This document shows positions 1-6,801 of a stretch of 9,330 bases of DNA, piece after piece. Each line of letters starts with the position of its first letter. The stretch's first letter is position 1. The translations under genes were made by a program, and so were the position numbers. The notes below the pieces were generated by a model. That model saw only the letters and a list, made by a program, of their open reading frames with translations. It ran no database searches and was not told the origin of the DNA. The stretch is from Asticcacaulis sp. UBA2476 (GTDB lineage Bacteria; Pseudomonadota; Alphaproteobacteria; Caulobacterales; Caulobacteraceae). The stretch covers positions 1 through 9,330 of the forward strand of contig DDPE01000054.1 in NCBI GenBank assembly GCA_002342035.1, given 5' to 3'.

Positions 1-1332
1 GCCCAACCCGCCGCCCCCGTCGTGCCGCACCCGATTGAGTTTGCAGGAGTTTCGTCCGCCGACAAACGCCATGGCCTTGCCGACACTTTGAAAGCCAAAG
101 GGGTCAAGGCCGCCCTGATCACTGCCCCGTCGTCGCTGGCCTGGTTGTTCAACATTCGCGGTGGCGATGTCATCCGCTCGCCCCTGCCGCTGGGTCAGGC
201 GATCCTGTTCGATGATGGCCGCGCGCAGATTTTCATTGAACCGGCCAAGGTGACCGAGGGTCTGGGTGAGTGGTTGGGCAACGAAGTCTCGCTGCTGACG
301 CCCGCCGATATCGCCTCGGCTCTGGCTGACCTGAGCGGCCAAAGCGTTTTGATCGACCCGGCCATATCCTCAGCCTACTGGTTTGAGGCCCTGACCGCAG
401 CGGGGGCCACCACCGTTCCGGCCGATGATATCTGCGCCCTGCCCCGTGCTTGTAAGAACGAGGTGGAAATCGCGGGCACGACCGCCGCCCATATCCGCGA
501 CGGGGCGATTTTATCGACCTTTCTTCACTGGGTCGCCACGGAGGCCCAAACCACCCAGCCGTCAGAAATCGAAGTGGCGCAGAAATTGGAATCGCTTCGC
601 ATCGCCTCCGGCCGCGTCAAAGACCTGTCGTTCGATACTATATCCGGCTTTGGCCCCCACGGCGCTCTGCCCCACTACCGCGTCAATACTGCCTCGGATA
701 TCCGTATCCAGCCCGGCAATCTGTTGCTGGTCGATTCCGGCGCGCAGTCTGAGGATGGCACCACCGATGTCACCCGCACGATGGCGATCGGGGAACCTAC
801 CACCGAACATAAACGCATGTTTACTCTGGTGCTCAAGGGCCATATTGCGCTGGCGACCGTGCGTTTTCCGGCAGGCACAACGGGGACGCATCTGGATGCT
901 TTGGCGCGGCAATATCTGTGGGCCGGCGGGTTTGACTATGATCACGGCACCGGCCACGGCGTTGGCGTCTATCTGGGCGTCCACGAAGGCCCGCAGCGCA
1001 TCAGTAAGGCCCTCAACCGCTATCCGCTGCAAACCGGCATGATCGTCTCAAATGAGCCCGGATTTTACAAAACCGGTGAGTTCGGCATCCGCATCGAGAA
1101 CCTGCAATATGTCACCAAACCCACCCCCATCGACGGCGGTGAACGCCCTATGCACGGCTTTGAAAACCTGACCTGGGCACCAATCGACCGCAACCTGATC
1201 GAGGTCTCGCTACTGACAGAGGCCGAGCGCGCCTATATGGACGCTTACCACGCCAAAACCTTTGACCTGCTGAAAGACCTTGTCGCCCCCGATGTCCGCG
1301 ACTGGCTCAAAACGGTTTGCGCCCCGCTCTAA
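1..1332 (+). CDS. Aminopeptidase P family metallopeptidase (M24), 5'-truncated by window edge
   Basis: Xaa-Pro aminopeptidase-type enzyme that removes an N-terminal residue preceding proline, probably cytoplasmic and dimetal (Mn). The frame is open from base 1, and the GTG at 22 is only the first in-window start, so the true start lies outside. Numbering from that GTG, residues 8-135 match the second creatinase-type N-terminal domain and 145-365 the pita-bread M24 fold. All five metal ligands of the eukaryotic-type/APP1 subfamily are in place: D238 and D249 (in LLLVDSG and GTTDVTRT), H312 (GTGHGVG), E345 (SNEPGFY) and E359 (GIRIEN). The catalytic-site histidines H218, H308 and H321 are also present. 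The C-terminal extension from about 380 (ENLTWAPIDRNLI) is typical of the roughly 600-residue three-domain form, so about 160-170 N-terminal residues should be missing. No signal peptide can be judged. The exact substrate is inference. Confidence 0.9.
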   Translation, partial: AQPAAPVVPHPIEFAGVSSADKRHGLADTLKAKGVKAALITAPSSLAWLFNIRGGDVIRSPLPLGQAILFDDGRAQIFIEPAKVTEGLGEWLGNEVSLLTPADIASALADLSGQSVLIDPAISSAYWFEALTAAGATTVPADDICALPRACKNEVEIAGTTAAHIRDGAILSTFLHWVATEAQTTQPSEIEVAQKLESLRIASGRVKDLSFDTISGFGPHGALPHYRVNTASDIRIQPGNLLLVDSGAQSEDGTTDVTRTMAIGEPTTEHKRMFTLVLKGHIALATVRFPAGTTGTHLDALARQYLWAGGFDYDHGTGHGVGVYLGVHEGPQRISKALNRYPLQTGMIVSNEPGFYKTGEFGIRIENLQYVTKPTPIDGGERPMHGFENLTWAPIDRNLIEVSLLTEAERAYMDAYHAKTFDLLKDLVAPDVRDWLKTVCAPL

Positions 1333-1337
1333 AAATC

Positions 1338-1363
1338 CCCTCTCCCCGCTTGCGGGGAGAGGG
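1338..1363. terminator. Strong hairpin between convergent genes, REP-like sequence, probable terminator
   Basis: A perfect 12-base inverted repeat: CCCTCTCCCCGC at 1338-1349 pairs with GCGGGGAGAGGG at 1352-1363. The innermost pair probably opens to give a TTG-type tight loop. Read on the minus strand the stem is followed by GATTTTTA, a usable T-tract, so it fits an intrinsic terminator for the minus-strand genes ending at 1379. On the plus strand the tail is T-poor. The following TTAGGGTGAGGGG makes the whole block resemble a repeat family that I recall as widespread in proteobacterial intergenic regions. It may therefore be a mobile REP-like copy used as a terminator. Confidence 0.6.
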
Positions 1364-1378
1364 TTAGGGTGAGGGGCA

Positions 1379-1734
1379 TTACAAAGATTTATCCAGATCT
1401 GCCCTCATTTCTCGAACGATCTCATCTCTGGTAACAGAGAATTTTTCAGTCGCCTCGTTATCAAAGAATTTTGCAGAAATGGTCACTATTTTCTGAGGTG
1501 CCACCAGCTTTAACCGCTGATGCCAATACACCACCTTTTGCCGGTTTTCCTGCGAACTACTCACGACGCTATTCTGCAATGCCTCGACATAGCCTGCATA
1601 TACCGTCAGCTTTTCTCGGTATCTGAATTGCCGTTTGTCAAACCTATCTTTCAAATAGGTTGTAAGCAGTGAACCGATACCTCTAAGCCGCCAATTAGCG
1701 TAATTAAAGTGCTGACGATTTGTTCCGTTTCCAT
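1379..1734 (-). pseudogene. Small membrane-anchored protein of unknown function, apparent frameshift
   Basis: Two overlapping minus-strand frames look like one broken gene. The first starts at ATG 1734, five bases after the SDR stop, with AGGGA just upstream. It encodes METEQIVSTLITLIGGL, the start of a hydrophobic helix, then loses protein-like character and stops at 1651. The second frame is open through the region and continues GIGSLLTTYLKDRFDKR, then a basic, helical tail to the stop at 1379. Removing two bases from the CTCT at 1681-1684 (AGAG on the coding strand) joins them as LIGGL-GIGSLL, a continuous transmembrane segment followed by a positively charged cytoplasmic region; the product would be about 117 residues. 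As it stands, only a TTG start at 1654 gives a 91-residue fragment without the anchor. Composition is AT-richer than the neighbours, suggesting acquired DNA. Function not recognised. A sequencing error could also cause the shift. Confidence 0.55.
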
Positions 1735-1739
1735 GTTCC

Positions 1740-2486
1740 CTACCCCCGCCCGTAAAGCGGCATATTGGTCGCCATGATGGTCACAAACGGCATATTGGCC
1801 TCCGGTGGCAGGCCCGCCATATGCACCACCGTATTCGCGACATGGGCCACATCCATGCGCGGCTCAGAGCGGATGCTGCCGTCAGCCTGCAATACGCCCG
1901 ATGCCATCGCTTCGGACATATCGGTGACGGCATTGCCAATATCGATCTGGGCCGCCGTGATGCCAAATGCACGTCCATCGAGGATGATCGATTTGGTCAG
2001 GCCCGTTACGGCGTGCTTTGACATCACATAGGGCGCGGCATGGGGCCGTGGCGCATAGGCCGAAATCGAGCCGTTATTGATGATCCGCCCACCTTGTGGG
2101 GTTTGTGATTTCATGGCCCGTATGGCTTCGCGAGCGCATAACATAGTACCGGTGACATTGGTGTCGATGACGGCCCTGACCTGCGCCCATTCGAGGTCTT
2201 CGAGCGGCACAGCGGGCGCACTGAGGCCAGCATTGTTGAACAGCATATCGACCCGCCCGAAGCGGGTGATCGTTGCCTCAAACAGGGCGGCGACCGAAGC
2301 TTCATCGGTGACATCCGTGGACACGCACAGGGTATCTCCCGCACATAACTCTGCGGTGTCTTTGAGCGCCGCGTCCCGCCGCCCAGCCAGAACCAGAGAC
2401 CATCCGGCATTCGACATGGCCACGGCAACCTCCCGGCCTATGCCGCTGCCCGCACCGGTGATGATGGCGATTTTCAAGTGTTTCAA
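1740..2486 (-). CDS. SDR-family NAD(P)-dependent oxidoreductase
   Basis: Classical short-chain dehydrogenase/reductase of 248 residues, the usual length. The Rossmann glycine motif TGAGSGIG is at 10-17, followed by GRR at 35-37, whose arginines suggest NADP preference. Asp58 lies in TDVTD, where the adenine ring is normally contacted. NNAG is at 84-87. The catalytic tetrad is complete: N110, S140, Y153 and K157 (YVMSK). The family's usual PG after the last core strand is replaced by IGNA (183-186). The substrate cannot be named; the residues after 186 that would close over it are not diagnostic to me. The start chosen is TTG at 2486, since the Rossmann strand begins at residue 4-9 and no ATG is available. 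The best Shine-Dalgarno-like bases (GGAGGAG, AAGGG) lie in or against the repeat stem upstream, so the hairpin could influence translation. Codon use is native-like and GC-rich. Confidence 0.88.
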   Translation of the reverse strand: MKHLKIAIITGAGSGIGREVAVAMSNAGWSLVLAGRRDAALKDTAELCAGDTLCVSTDVTDEASVAALFEATITRFGRVDMLFNNAGLSAPAVPLEDLEWAQVRAVIDTNVTGTMLCAREAIRAMKSQTPQGGRIINNGSISAYAPRPHAAPYVMSKHAVTGLTKSIILDGRAFGITAAQIDIGNAVTDMSEAMASGVLQADGSIRSEPRMDVAHVANTVVHMAGLPPEANMPFVTIMATNMPLYGRG

Positions 2487-2498
2487 AAGCCCTTCTTT

Positions 2499-2634
2499 CT
2501 CCTCCCCTGTTTACGGGGAGGTGGATTTTGCGTTAGCAAACGACGGAGGGGGCATTTCCGAACGCCGGTCTCCCCCCCCCTCCGTCAGTTCACGCTACGA
2601 ACTGACACCTCCCCCGTAAACAGGGGAGGAGGAG
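2499..2634. repeat. Composite palindrome, two head-to-head REP/BIME-like units
   Basis: This 136-base block fills the gap between the ligA stop and the SDR start. The outer arms (2499-2523 and about 2606-2632) are inverted copies, CTCCTCCCCTGTTTACGGGG and its complement, differing by a one-base indel. Each arm is itself a hairpin (CCTCCCC / GGGGAGG with a TGTTTAC loop). Inner arms GACGGAGGGGG (2542-2552) and CCCCCTCCGTC (2576-2586) are perfect inverted copies. Between outer and inner arms each unit has its own different stem-loop: TTTGC/GCAAA near 2526-2540 in the left unit, and an eight-base stem GTCAGTTC/GAACTGAC (2584-2591 with 2599-2606) in the right unit. A run of nine C occurs at 2572-2580. 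It can act as a transcription barrier or mRNA stabiliser between ligA and the SDR gene. That role is inferred. Confidence 0.75.
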
Positions 2635-2638
2635 AATA

Positions 2639-4720
2639 TCAGCCCCCGATCATCGCCAACCACTCGTCCTCAGTCATGACCGTGACCCCCAGTTCCTCAG
2701 CTTTTTTAAGCTTAGACCCCGCTCCCGGCCCCGCCACCACAATATGGGTCTTGGCCGAGACAGAGCCCGCGACCTTGGCGCCCAACCGTTCGGCCTGAGC
2801 CTTGGCCTCATCGCGGGTCATGCGCTCCAGCGCGCCGGTAAAGACCACCGTCTTACCCGATACCGACGATCCGGTCGCCACCGCCTCAGCCTCCTTGACC
2901 CGTAATTCGTCCAAGAACCGCTCATAGATACCGACTTCGTGGTCGTTGGAAAAATAGGCCACCAGCGCATCCGCCACGCTGGGGCCGATCTGATCCTGCT
3001 CGATAATCGCCCCCCGCGCACCCGGTTCATCCATAACCGCCGCCGTCATGGCCGCCCGGAAAGCCGGTTCCGATCCATAGGCCCGCGCCAACAGTTTGGC
3101 TGTCGTATCGCCGATATGCTTGATGCCGAGTGCTGCGATAAACCGCTCTAAGCTGATATCACGCCGGTCTTCGATGGCCTTAAACAGGTTTTTGACGCTT
3201 AAATCGCCCATGCCCTCGCGGTCTTTGAGCTTTTTCAAGGACACCGCATCACGCGCCTCAAGCTTGAAAATATCGGCCGGTTCCGAAATCAGCCCGTCCT
3301 CATAGAATTTGAGCAACTGCTTTTCGCCCAGACCTTCGATATCCAGCACCCGGCGGCTGACGACGTGTTTGAGATATTCGACCCGCTGATGGGGGCAGGC
3401 ATGTTCGCCAGAGCAACGCCGCGCTACGCCTTCCTCGCCCTTGGCATTGACCTCTCGCACCACCTCGGTCTTGAGCGGGCACGGGCAGATGGTCGGAAAG
3501 TCATAGGACACGGCGTCGGCGGGTCGCTCACTGAGTTCGACGCCGACAATCTGCGGGATGACATCGCCGGCGCGTTGCACCCGCACCAGGTCACCGATGC
3601 GGATATCTTTGCGCGCGATCTCATCGGCATTGTGCAGGGTCACGTTCGACACCACCACCCCGCCGACCGTCACCGGTGCCAGCCGCGCTACAGGCGTCAA
3701 GGTACCGATGCGTCCGACCTGAATGTCGATGGCCTGTAAATGCGTCAGGGCCTGCTGGGCCGGAAATTTATGGGCAATCGCCCAGCGCGGGGATCGCGAT
3801 ACAAAGCCTAACCGGCGCTGATAATCCAGCCGGTCAACCTTATAGACCACCCCGTCGATATCGTAGCCCAGTTCAGAGCGATCGAGCGTTAGGACATCAT
3901 AGACCTTCAATAAATTTTCGGCACCGTTAACGCGCACCGAGACAGGATTTACAACAAACCCCCACTCTTTGAACTTCTCCAGCGCTTCATATTGTGTTTT
4001 CACAAAATCAGGGTCTGTGGTGTATCCCCATGTGTAAGCAAAAAAACGTAATGGCCTTTGCGCAGTAACCTGAGAATTAAGCTGTCTTAATGCACCTGAT
4101 GCAGCATTTCTAGGATTAGCAAATACTTTAGAGTTTTTTTCCCGCGCTTCGTCATTCATTTCTACAAATTTTGCCAACGGGAAATAAACCTCCCCCCTTA
4201 TCTCTATTCGTTCAGGAAAATCACTCCCATTTAACTGATGGGGAATACCCGATATAGTCTTTACATTATCTGTTATGTCCTCTCCAGTGCGGCCATCCCC
4301 CCTAGTCGCGCCAAGGATTAGCTTTCCATTTACGTAAAGCAACGAACAAGAAACGCCATCTATCTTTGGCTCTGCTGTATATGCAACAAGCTCGTGTTCA
4401 GGAAGTCTTAAAAATTTTCGAATTTTACGTTCAAAATCAAATATATGATCAGGCAAAAAGGCATTATCTAAAGATAACATAGGAACAGCATGTTCAACTG
4501 TGGAAAACTTACTGACTACTTGAGCGCCTGTGGTTCGGGTGGGGCTTGTGGCTGATCGTAGAGTTGGAAATTGCGTTTCTATCTGCTTCAATTCGCTTTC
4601 CAACGCATCATAATCTGCGTCGGAAATTTCAGGCGCTTCTTTATTGTAATACAAATCTCTATGATAGCTTATTAGTTCAACAAGTTCATTTCGCCGGTTT
4701 ATGGCTTCATCGCGAGTCAT
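2639..4720 (-). CDS. ligA: NAD-dependent DNA ligase LigA, mosaic in base composition
   Basis: Seals nicks in duplex DNA during replication and repair, using NAD to form a ligase-adenylate. From ATG 4720 it has 693 residues, a normal length. An ATG four codons earlier (4732) lacks a Shine-Dalgarno, while 4720 has GGAG six bases upstream, so 4720 is preferred. Ia/adenylation regions include the catalytic lysine K119 in AEPKIDG, ATRGDGRTGED (138-148), EIRGEVYF (173-180), GYDIDGVVYKVD (285-296) and RSPRWAIAHKFPA (309-321). An OB fold follows, then a zinc finger with C412, C414, C436 and C442 (CxC rather than the CxxC of E. coli), helix-hairpin-helix motifs about 456-596, and a C-terminal BRCT domain about 618-693 that keeps its W687. 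Codons up to about residue 280 are AT-rich and unlike the rest of the gene, suggesting a recombined 5' half. The product appears intact and functional. Confidence 0.95.
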   Translation of the reverse strand: MTRDEAINRRNELVELISYHRDLYYNKEAPEISDADYDALESELKQIETQFPTLRSATSPTRTTGAQVVSKFSTVEHAVPMLSLDNAFLPDHIFDFERKIRKFLRLPEHELVAYTAEPKIDGVSCSLLYVNGKLILGATRGDGRTGEDITDNVKTISGIPHQLNGSDFPERIEIRGEVYFPLAKFVEMNDEAREKNSKVFANPRNAASGALRQLNSQVTAQRPLRFFAYTWGYTTDPDFVKTQYEALEKFKEWGFVVNPVSVRVNGAENLLKVYDVLTLDRSELGYDIDGVVYKVDRLDYQRRLGFVSRSPRWAIAHKFPAQQALTHLQAIDIQVGRIGTLTPVARLAPVTVGGVVVSNVTLHNADEIARKDIRIGDLVRVQRAGDVIPQIVGVELSERPADAVSYDFPTICPCPLKTEVVREVNAKGEEGVARRCSGEHACPHQRVEYLKHVVSRRVLDIEGLGEKQLLKFYEDGLISEPADIFKLEARDAVSLKKLKDREGMGDLSVKNLFKAIEDRRDISLERFIAALGIKHIGDTTAKLLARAYGSEPAFRAAMTAAVMDEPGARGAIIEQDQIGPSVADALVAYFSNDHEVGIYERFLDELRVKEAEAVATGSSVSGKTVVFTGALERMTRDEAKAQAERLGAKVAGSVSAKTHIVVAGPGAGSKLKKAEELGVTVMTEDEWLAMIGG

Positions 4721-4744
4721 TGCAGGCTCCATTTACTTTGCGTG

Positions 4745-4772
4745 CAAATAGCCTACCCCTTCTTATTTTCAA
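4745..4772 (-). promoter_or_regulatory. Candidate ligA promoter within the AT-rich segment
   Basis: On the minus strand TTGAAA (4772-4767, five of six matches to the -35 consensus) is followed after 16 bases by TATTTG (4750-4745, a weak -10). Initiation would fall near 4738, about 18 bases before the chosen ligA start. It lies in the same AT-rich stretch as the ligA 5' half, so if real it may have arrived with that segment. AT-rich DNA gives such matches by chance, hence the low confidence. Confidence 0.3.
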
Positions 4773-4795
4773 AGCGCAAGAATCTAAAACAACGC

Positions 4796-4888
4796 CTACG
4801 TCTCGTTATAATAGAGCGCCCAATGATGATTGATTTCAGCGGTCAGGCATTCGTGTTCGGATCTGGCGGTATCGAAATCTGTTGTCAT
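4796..4888 (-). pseudogene. Probable remnant of the native ligA 5' end (30 codons)
   Basis: A minus-strand open frame from ATG 4888 to TAG 4796. Its last half, LTAEINHHWALYYNET, aligns without gaps to LVELISYHRDLYYNKE in the N-terminus of the downstream LigA: L, I, H, L, Y, Y and N are shared. This is the Ia-domain segment where LigA proteins carry an HHD/HR-x-LYY-like motif before PEISDAEYD. Distance from the start codon to this motif is also close (L15 here, L9 when numbered from 4720). The frame ends exactly where the family would continue with PEISDA, and the sequence then turns to the AT-rich ligA leader. This fits a stranded native start left after the 5' part of ligA was replaced. Alternatives are a small upstream regulatory ORF or chance; the stretch is short. 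There is no clear Shine-Dalgarno before the ATG. Confidence 0.55.
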
Positions 4889-4908
4889 CTGGGGTCTGTC
4901 TTTTAGAA

Positions 4909-5074
4909 CCTCCCCTCTTGGAGGGGAGGAGGGAGGTCGGATTTATCCGACCGGAAGGTGGGGTAAAACTGACACAGGAATTTACCCCCTCTTGTCTTCA
5001 ATACATGTATTGAAGACAAGCTCCCCCTGCAATTAAAAGTGCGCTAACGCTTCGCTTTTTGAGCGCGGTGGGAG
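4909..5074. repeat. Second composite palindromic block, REP/BIME-like, between recN and ligA
   Basis: Five stem-loops in a row fill most of the gap downstream of recN. CCTCCCCTC (4909-4917) pairs with 4921-4929 around TTG. GGTCGGAT (4935-4942) pairs with ATCCGACC (4945-4952). GGGGTAAA (4960-4967) pairs with TTTACCCC (4981-4988). A perfect 30-base palindrome follows at 4991-5020. Finally CTCCC (5021-5025) pairs with GGGAG (5070-5074), enclosing GCGCT/AGCGC (5041-5045, 5061-5065). Outer C-rich/G-rich arms, variable central stems and a C-box at the junction reproduce the layout of the block at 2499-2634: two units facing head to head. It may end the recN transcript and protect it from 3' decay. 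No coding frame with protein character was seen in it. Confidence 0.7.
4991..5020. repeat. Perfect 30-base palindrome
   Basis: Positions 4991-5005 (CTTGTCTTCAATACA) are the exact reverse complement of 5006-5020, with no spacer and no mismatch. In RNA it would form a stem of 13 base pairs closed by a four-base loop; in DNA it could form a cruciform or a two-fold symmetric protein site. It occupies the place of the variable central stem in the right unit of the surrounding repeat block, so repeat structure is the simpler explanation than an operator. Confidence 0.85.
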
Positions 5075-5082
5075 TTCTTACA

Positions 5083-6792
5083 TTACCCCCGTACAAGTGC
5101 ATGAGCCGCCGCGCGGGCGGCTTCGGTGATCTCAGCGCCCGACAGCATCCGCGCCAGTTCCTCAAGGGTTTCATCCTTTGACAATTCAACGACTGAGGAG
5201 CGCACCCCCTCACCCGCATCGGCCTTGGAAACCTTAAGGTGCTGATCGCCACGGGCTGCCACCTGCGGGCTGTGGGTCACCACAATCACTTGCGACGATT
5301 GCGCCAGTTTTTTCAGACGCAAACCGACGGCATCGGCGACCGCGCCGCCCACGCCCTGATCGACCTCATCAAATATCATCACTGGCCCCTTGGCGTCGAT
5401 ACCGCCCTTGGTCGCCAGCGCGGCCTTGAGTGCCAAGGCAAAACGCGCCAGTTCGCCACCGGACGCAATCGCCGCCATCCCGCCCCAGTCTGCACCGGGG
5501 TTGGTCTTGACCTCAAACGCGATCTGATCGCCGCCGGTCGGGCCATAGCGTTCCGGTTCCAGCGCGGTCATCGCTACACGGAACCGGGCCTTATCCAGCT
5601 TAAGCGGTGTTAGTTCGGCCATAACGGCGTGGCTTAAGGTTTCCGCCGCCTGAGAACGCTGCGCCCGCAACGCCTCAACCGCGAGGTGGAAAACGCTTTC
5701 CGCATCCTTGATCCGCGCCGCCAATTTCTTCAGATGCGACTCGGCATCCTCAATCTGGTTGAGGTGTTGCGCCATGCGTACCCGCATCATAGGCAGATCC
5801 TCGACCAGCACATTGAGCTTGCGCGCCATACCGCGCAGGGCAAACAGACGTTCTTCAACCCGGTCGAGCTTACCCGGCTCGACATCAAGCGCATCGGCTG
5901 CCGCATCCATCAGGGCCAGAGCCTCATCGGCGGCAATCAGGGTGCGATCGAGCGCCTCAGCGGCTGCCGACAGGCGCTTTAACACCTCATGTTCTCCGCT
6001 CGCCCCGGCCTGAGCCGCACGGGTGCGGGCATGATCCAGCGCGCGAAAGGCCTTGGCCAGTTGCTGCGAAAGGCGATCGCCACCCACAGCGGTGCGCGCT
6101 TCGGTAATATCTTCCAGCGCACGCTCGGACGCCCCCAGCAGGGCGCGCTCTGACGCCATCTGCGCCTCTTCGTCGGCCTGCGGGTTCAGGCGCTCAAGCT
6201 CCTGTAACCGCAGGGTCAGGGCCTCGATCTCTGACGCATCGGCCTGGGCTTTCTTGTGCAGGTCACGGTATTCGTCTTTCAGCGCCTTAAGCGCTTTAAA
6301 CGCCGTTTGCACCTCGGCCAGATAGGTGGCACAGCCGCCGTAATTATCGAGCATGGCACCGTGGGTCTTCGGGTCAAGCAGCCCGACCGTCTCGTGCTGA
6401 CCGTGCACCTCAAGCAGGCTGTCACCAAGCGCTTTGAGCACGCTGACGCTGACCGACTGATCATTGACAAAGGCTTTGGAGCGGCCATCGCGGCTGATGA
6501 CCCGGCGCAGCAATAAGGGCTCACCGGCTTCTAGTGCCAGTCCTTTGTCTTCCAGAAATTCATAGAGGGATGACGTGCCGGCGATCTCAAACTCTGCCGT
6601 CACGGCGGCTTGCGGTGCCCCGGCGCGGATCAGGCCAACATCAGCGCGCGCGCCCGTCGCCAGCCCCAATGAGTCCAGAATGATAGATTTCCCCGCCCCG
6701 GTTTCACCCGTCAGCACACTTAAGCCCGACCGGATATCCAGATCCAGCCGGTCAACCAGAACCACATCCTGTATCGTCAGGCGAGTAAGCAT
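5083..6792 (-). CDS. recN: DNA repair protein RecN
   Basis: SMC-like ATPase that helps tether and process DNA ends during double-strand break repair by recombination. ATG 6792 is chosen: the product then starts MLTRLTIQDVVLVDRLDL, matching the E. coli RecN start, and is 569 residues; an in-frame TTG at 6819 lies inside a terminator loop. Walker A GETGAGKS is at 29-36. Helical coiled-coil segments run about 160-240 and 310-400, rich in Ala, Glu and Lys. The ABC signature SGGELARFALALKA begins at 444. Walker B is VMIFDEVD with D475/E476, followed by the H-loop VVTHSPQVA with H507. All ATPase residues are intact. In E. coli recN is SOS-induced, but no alphaproteobacterial LexA box (GTTC-N7-GTTC) was found upstream here. 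An intrinsic terminator ends nine bases before the start codon. The stop at 5083 is followed by a repeat block. Confidence 0.95.
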   Translation of the reverse strand: MLTRLTIQDVVLVDRLDLDIRSGLSVLTGETGAGKSIILDSLGLATGARADVGLIRAGAPQAAVTAEFEIAGTSSLYEFLEDKGLALEAGEPLLLRRVISRDGRSKAFVNDQSVSVSVLKALGDSLLEVHGQHETVGLLDPKTHGAMLDNYGGCATYLAEVQTAFKALKALKDEYRDLHKKAQADASEIEALTLRLQELERLNPQADEEAQMASERALLGASERALEDITEARTAVGGDRLSQQLAKAFRALDHARTRAAQAGASGEHEVLKRLSAAAEALDRTLIAADEALALMDAAADALDVEPGKLDRVEERLFALRGMARKLNVLVEDLPMMRVRMAQHLNQIEDAESHLKKLAARIKDAESVFHLAVEALRAQRSQAAETLSHAVMAELTPLKLDKARFRVAMTALEPERYGPTGGDQIAFEVKTNPGADWGGMAAIASGGELARFALALKAALATKGGIDAKGPVMIFDEVDQGVGGAVADAVGLRLKKLAQSSQVIVVTHSPQVAARGDQHLKVSKADAGEGVRSSVVELSKDETLEELARMLSGAEITEAARAAAHALVRG

Positions 6793-6801
6793 ATAAACCA
6801 C

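Noticed and set aside
425..1042. Plus-strand frame of 205 codons within the M24 peptidase gene
   Set aside because: It is a shifted frame of the peptidase, with Arg/Pro/Ser-rich composition and no motifs; the other frame has all five metal ligands.
2077..2619. Plus-strand open frame of 180 codons across the SDR gene and the repeat
   Set aside because: It is antisense to a complete SDR with all catalytic residues and ends in low-complexity translation of the palindromic repeat.
4546..4833. Plus-strand frame of 95 codons opposite the ligA 5' end
   Set aside because: Antisense to conserved LigA coding sequence, with no start context or domain; long frames are easier by chance in this AT-rich stretch only because it overlaps a real gene.
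4998..5252. Minus-strand frame of 84 codons over the recN 3' end and repeat
   Set aside because: Frame-shifted shadow of recN that runs into the repeat; no independent protein character.
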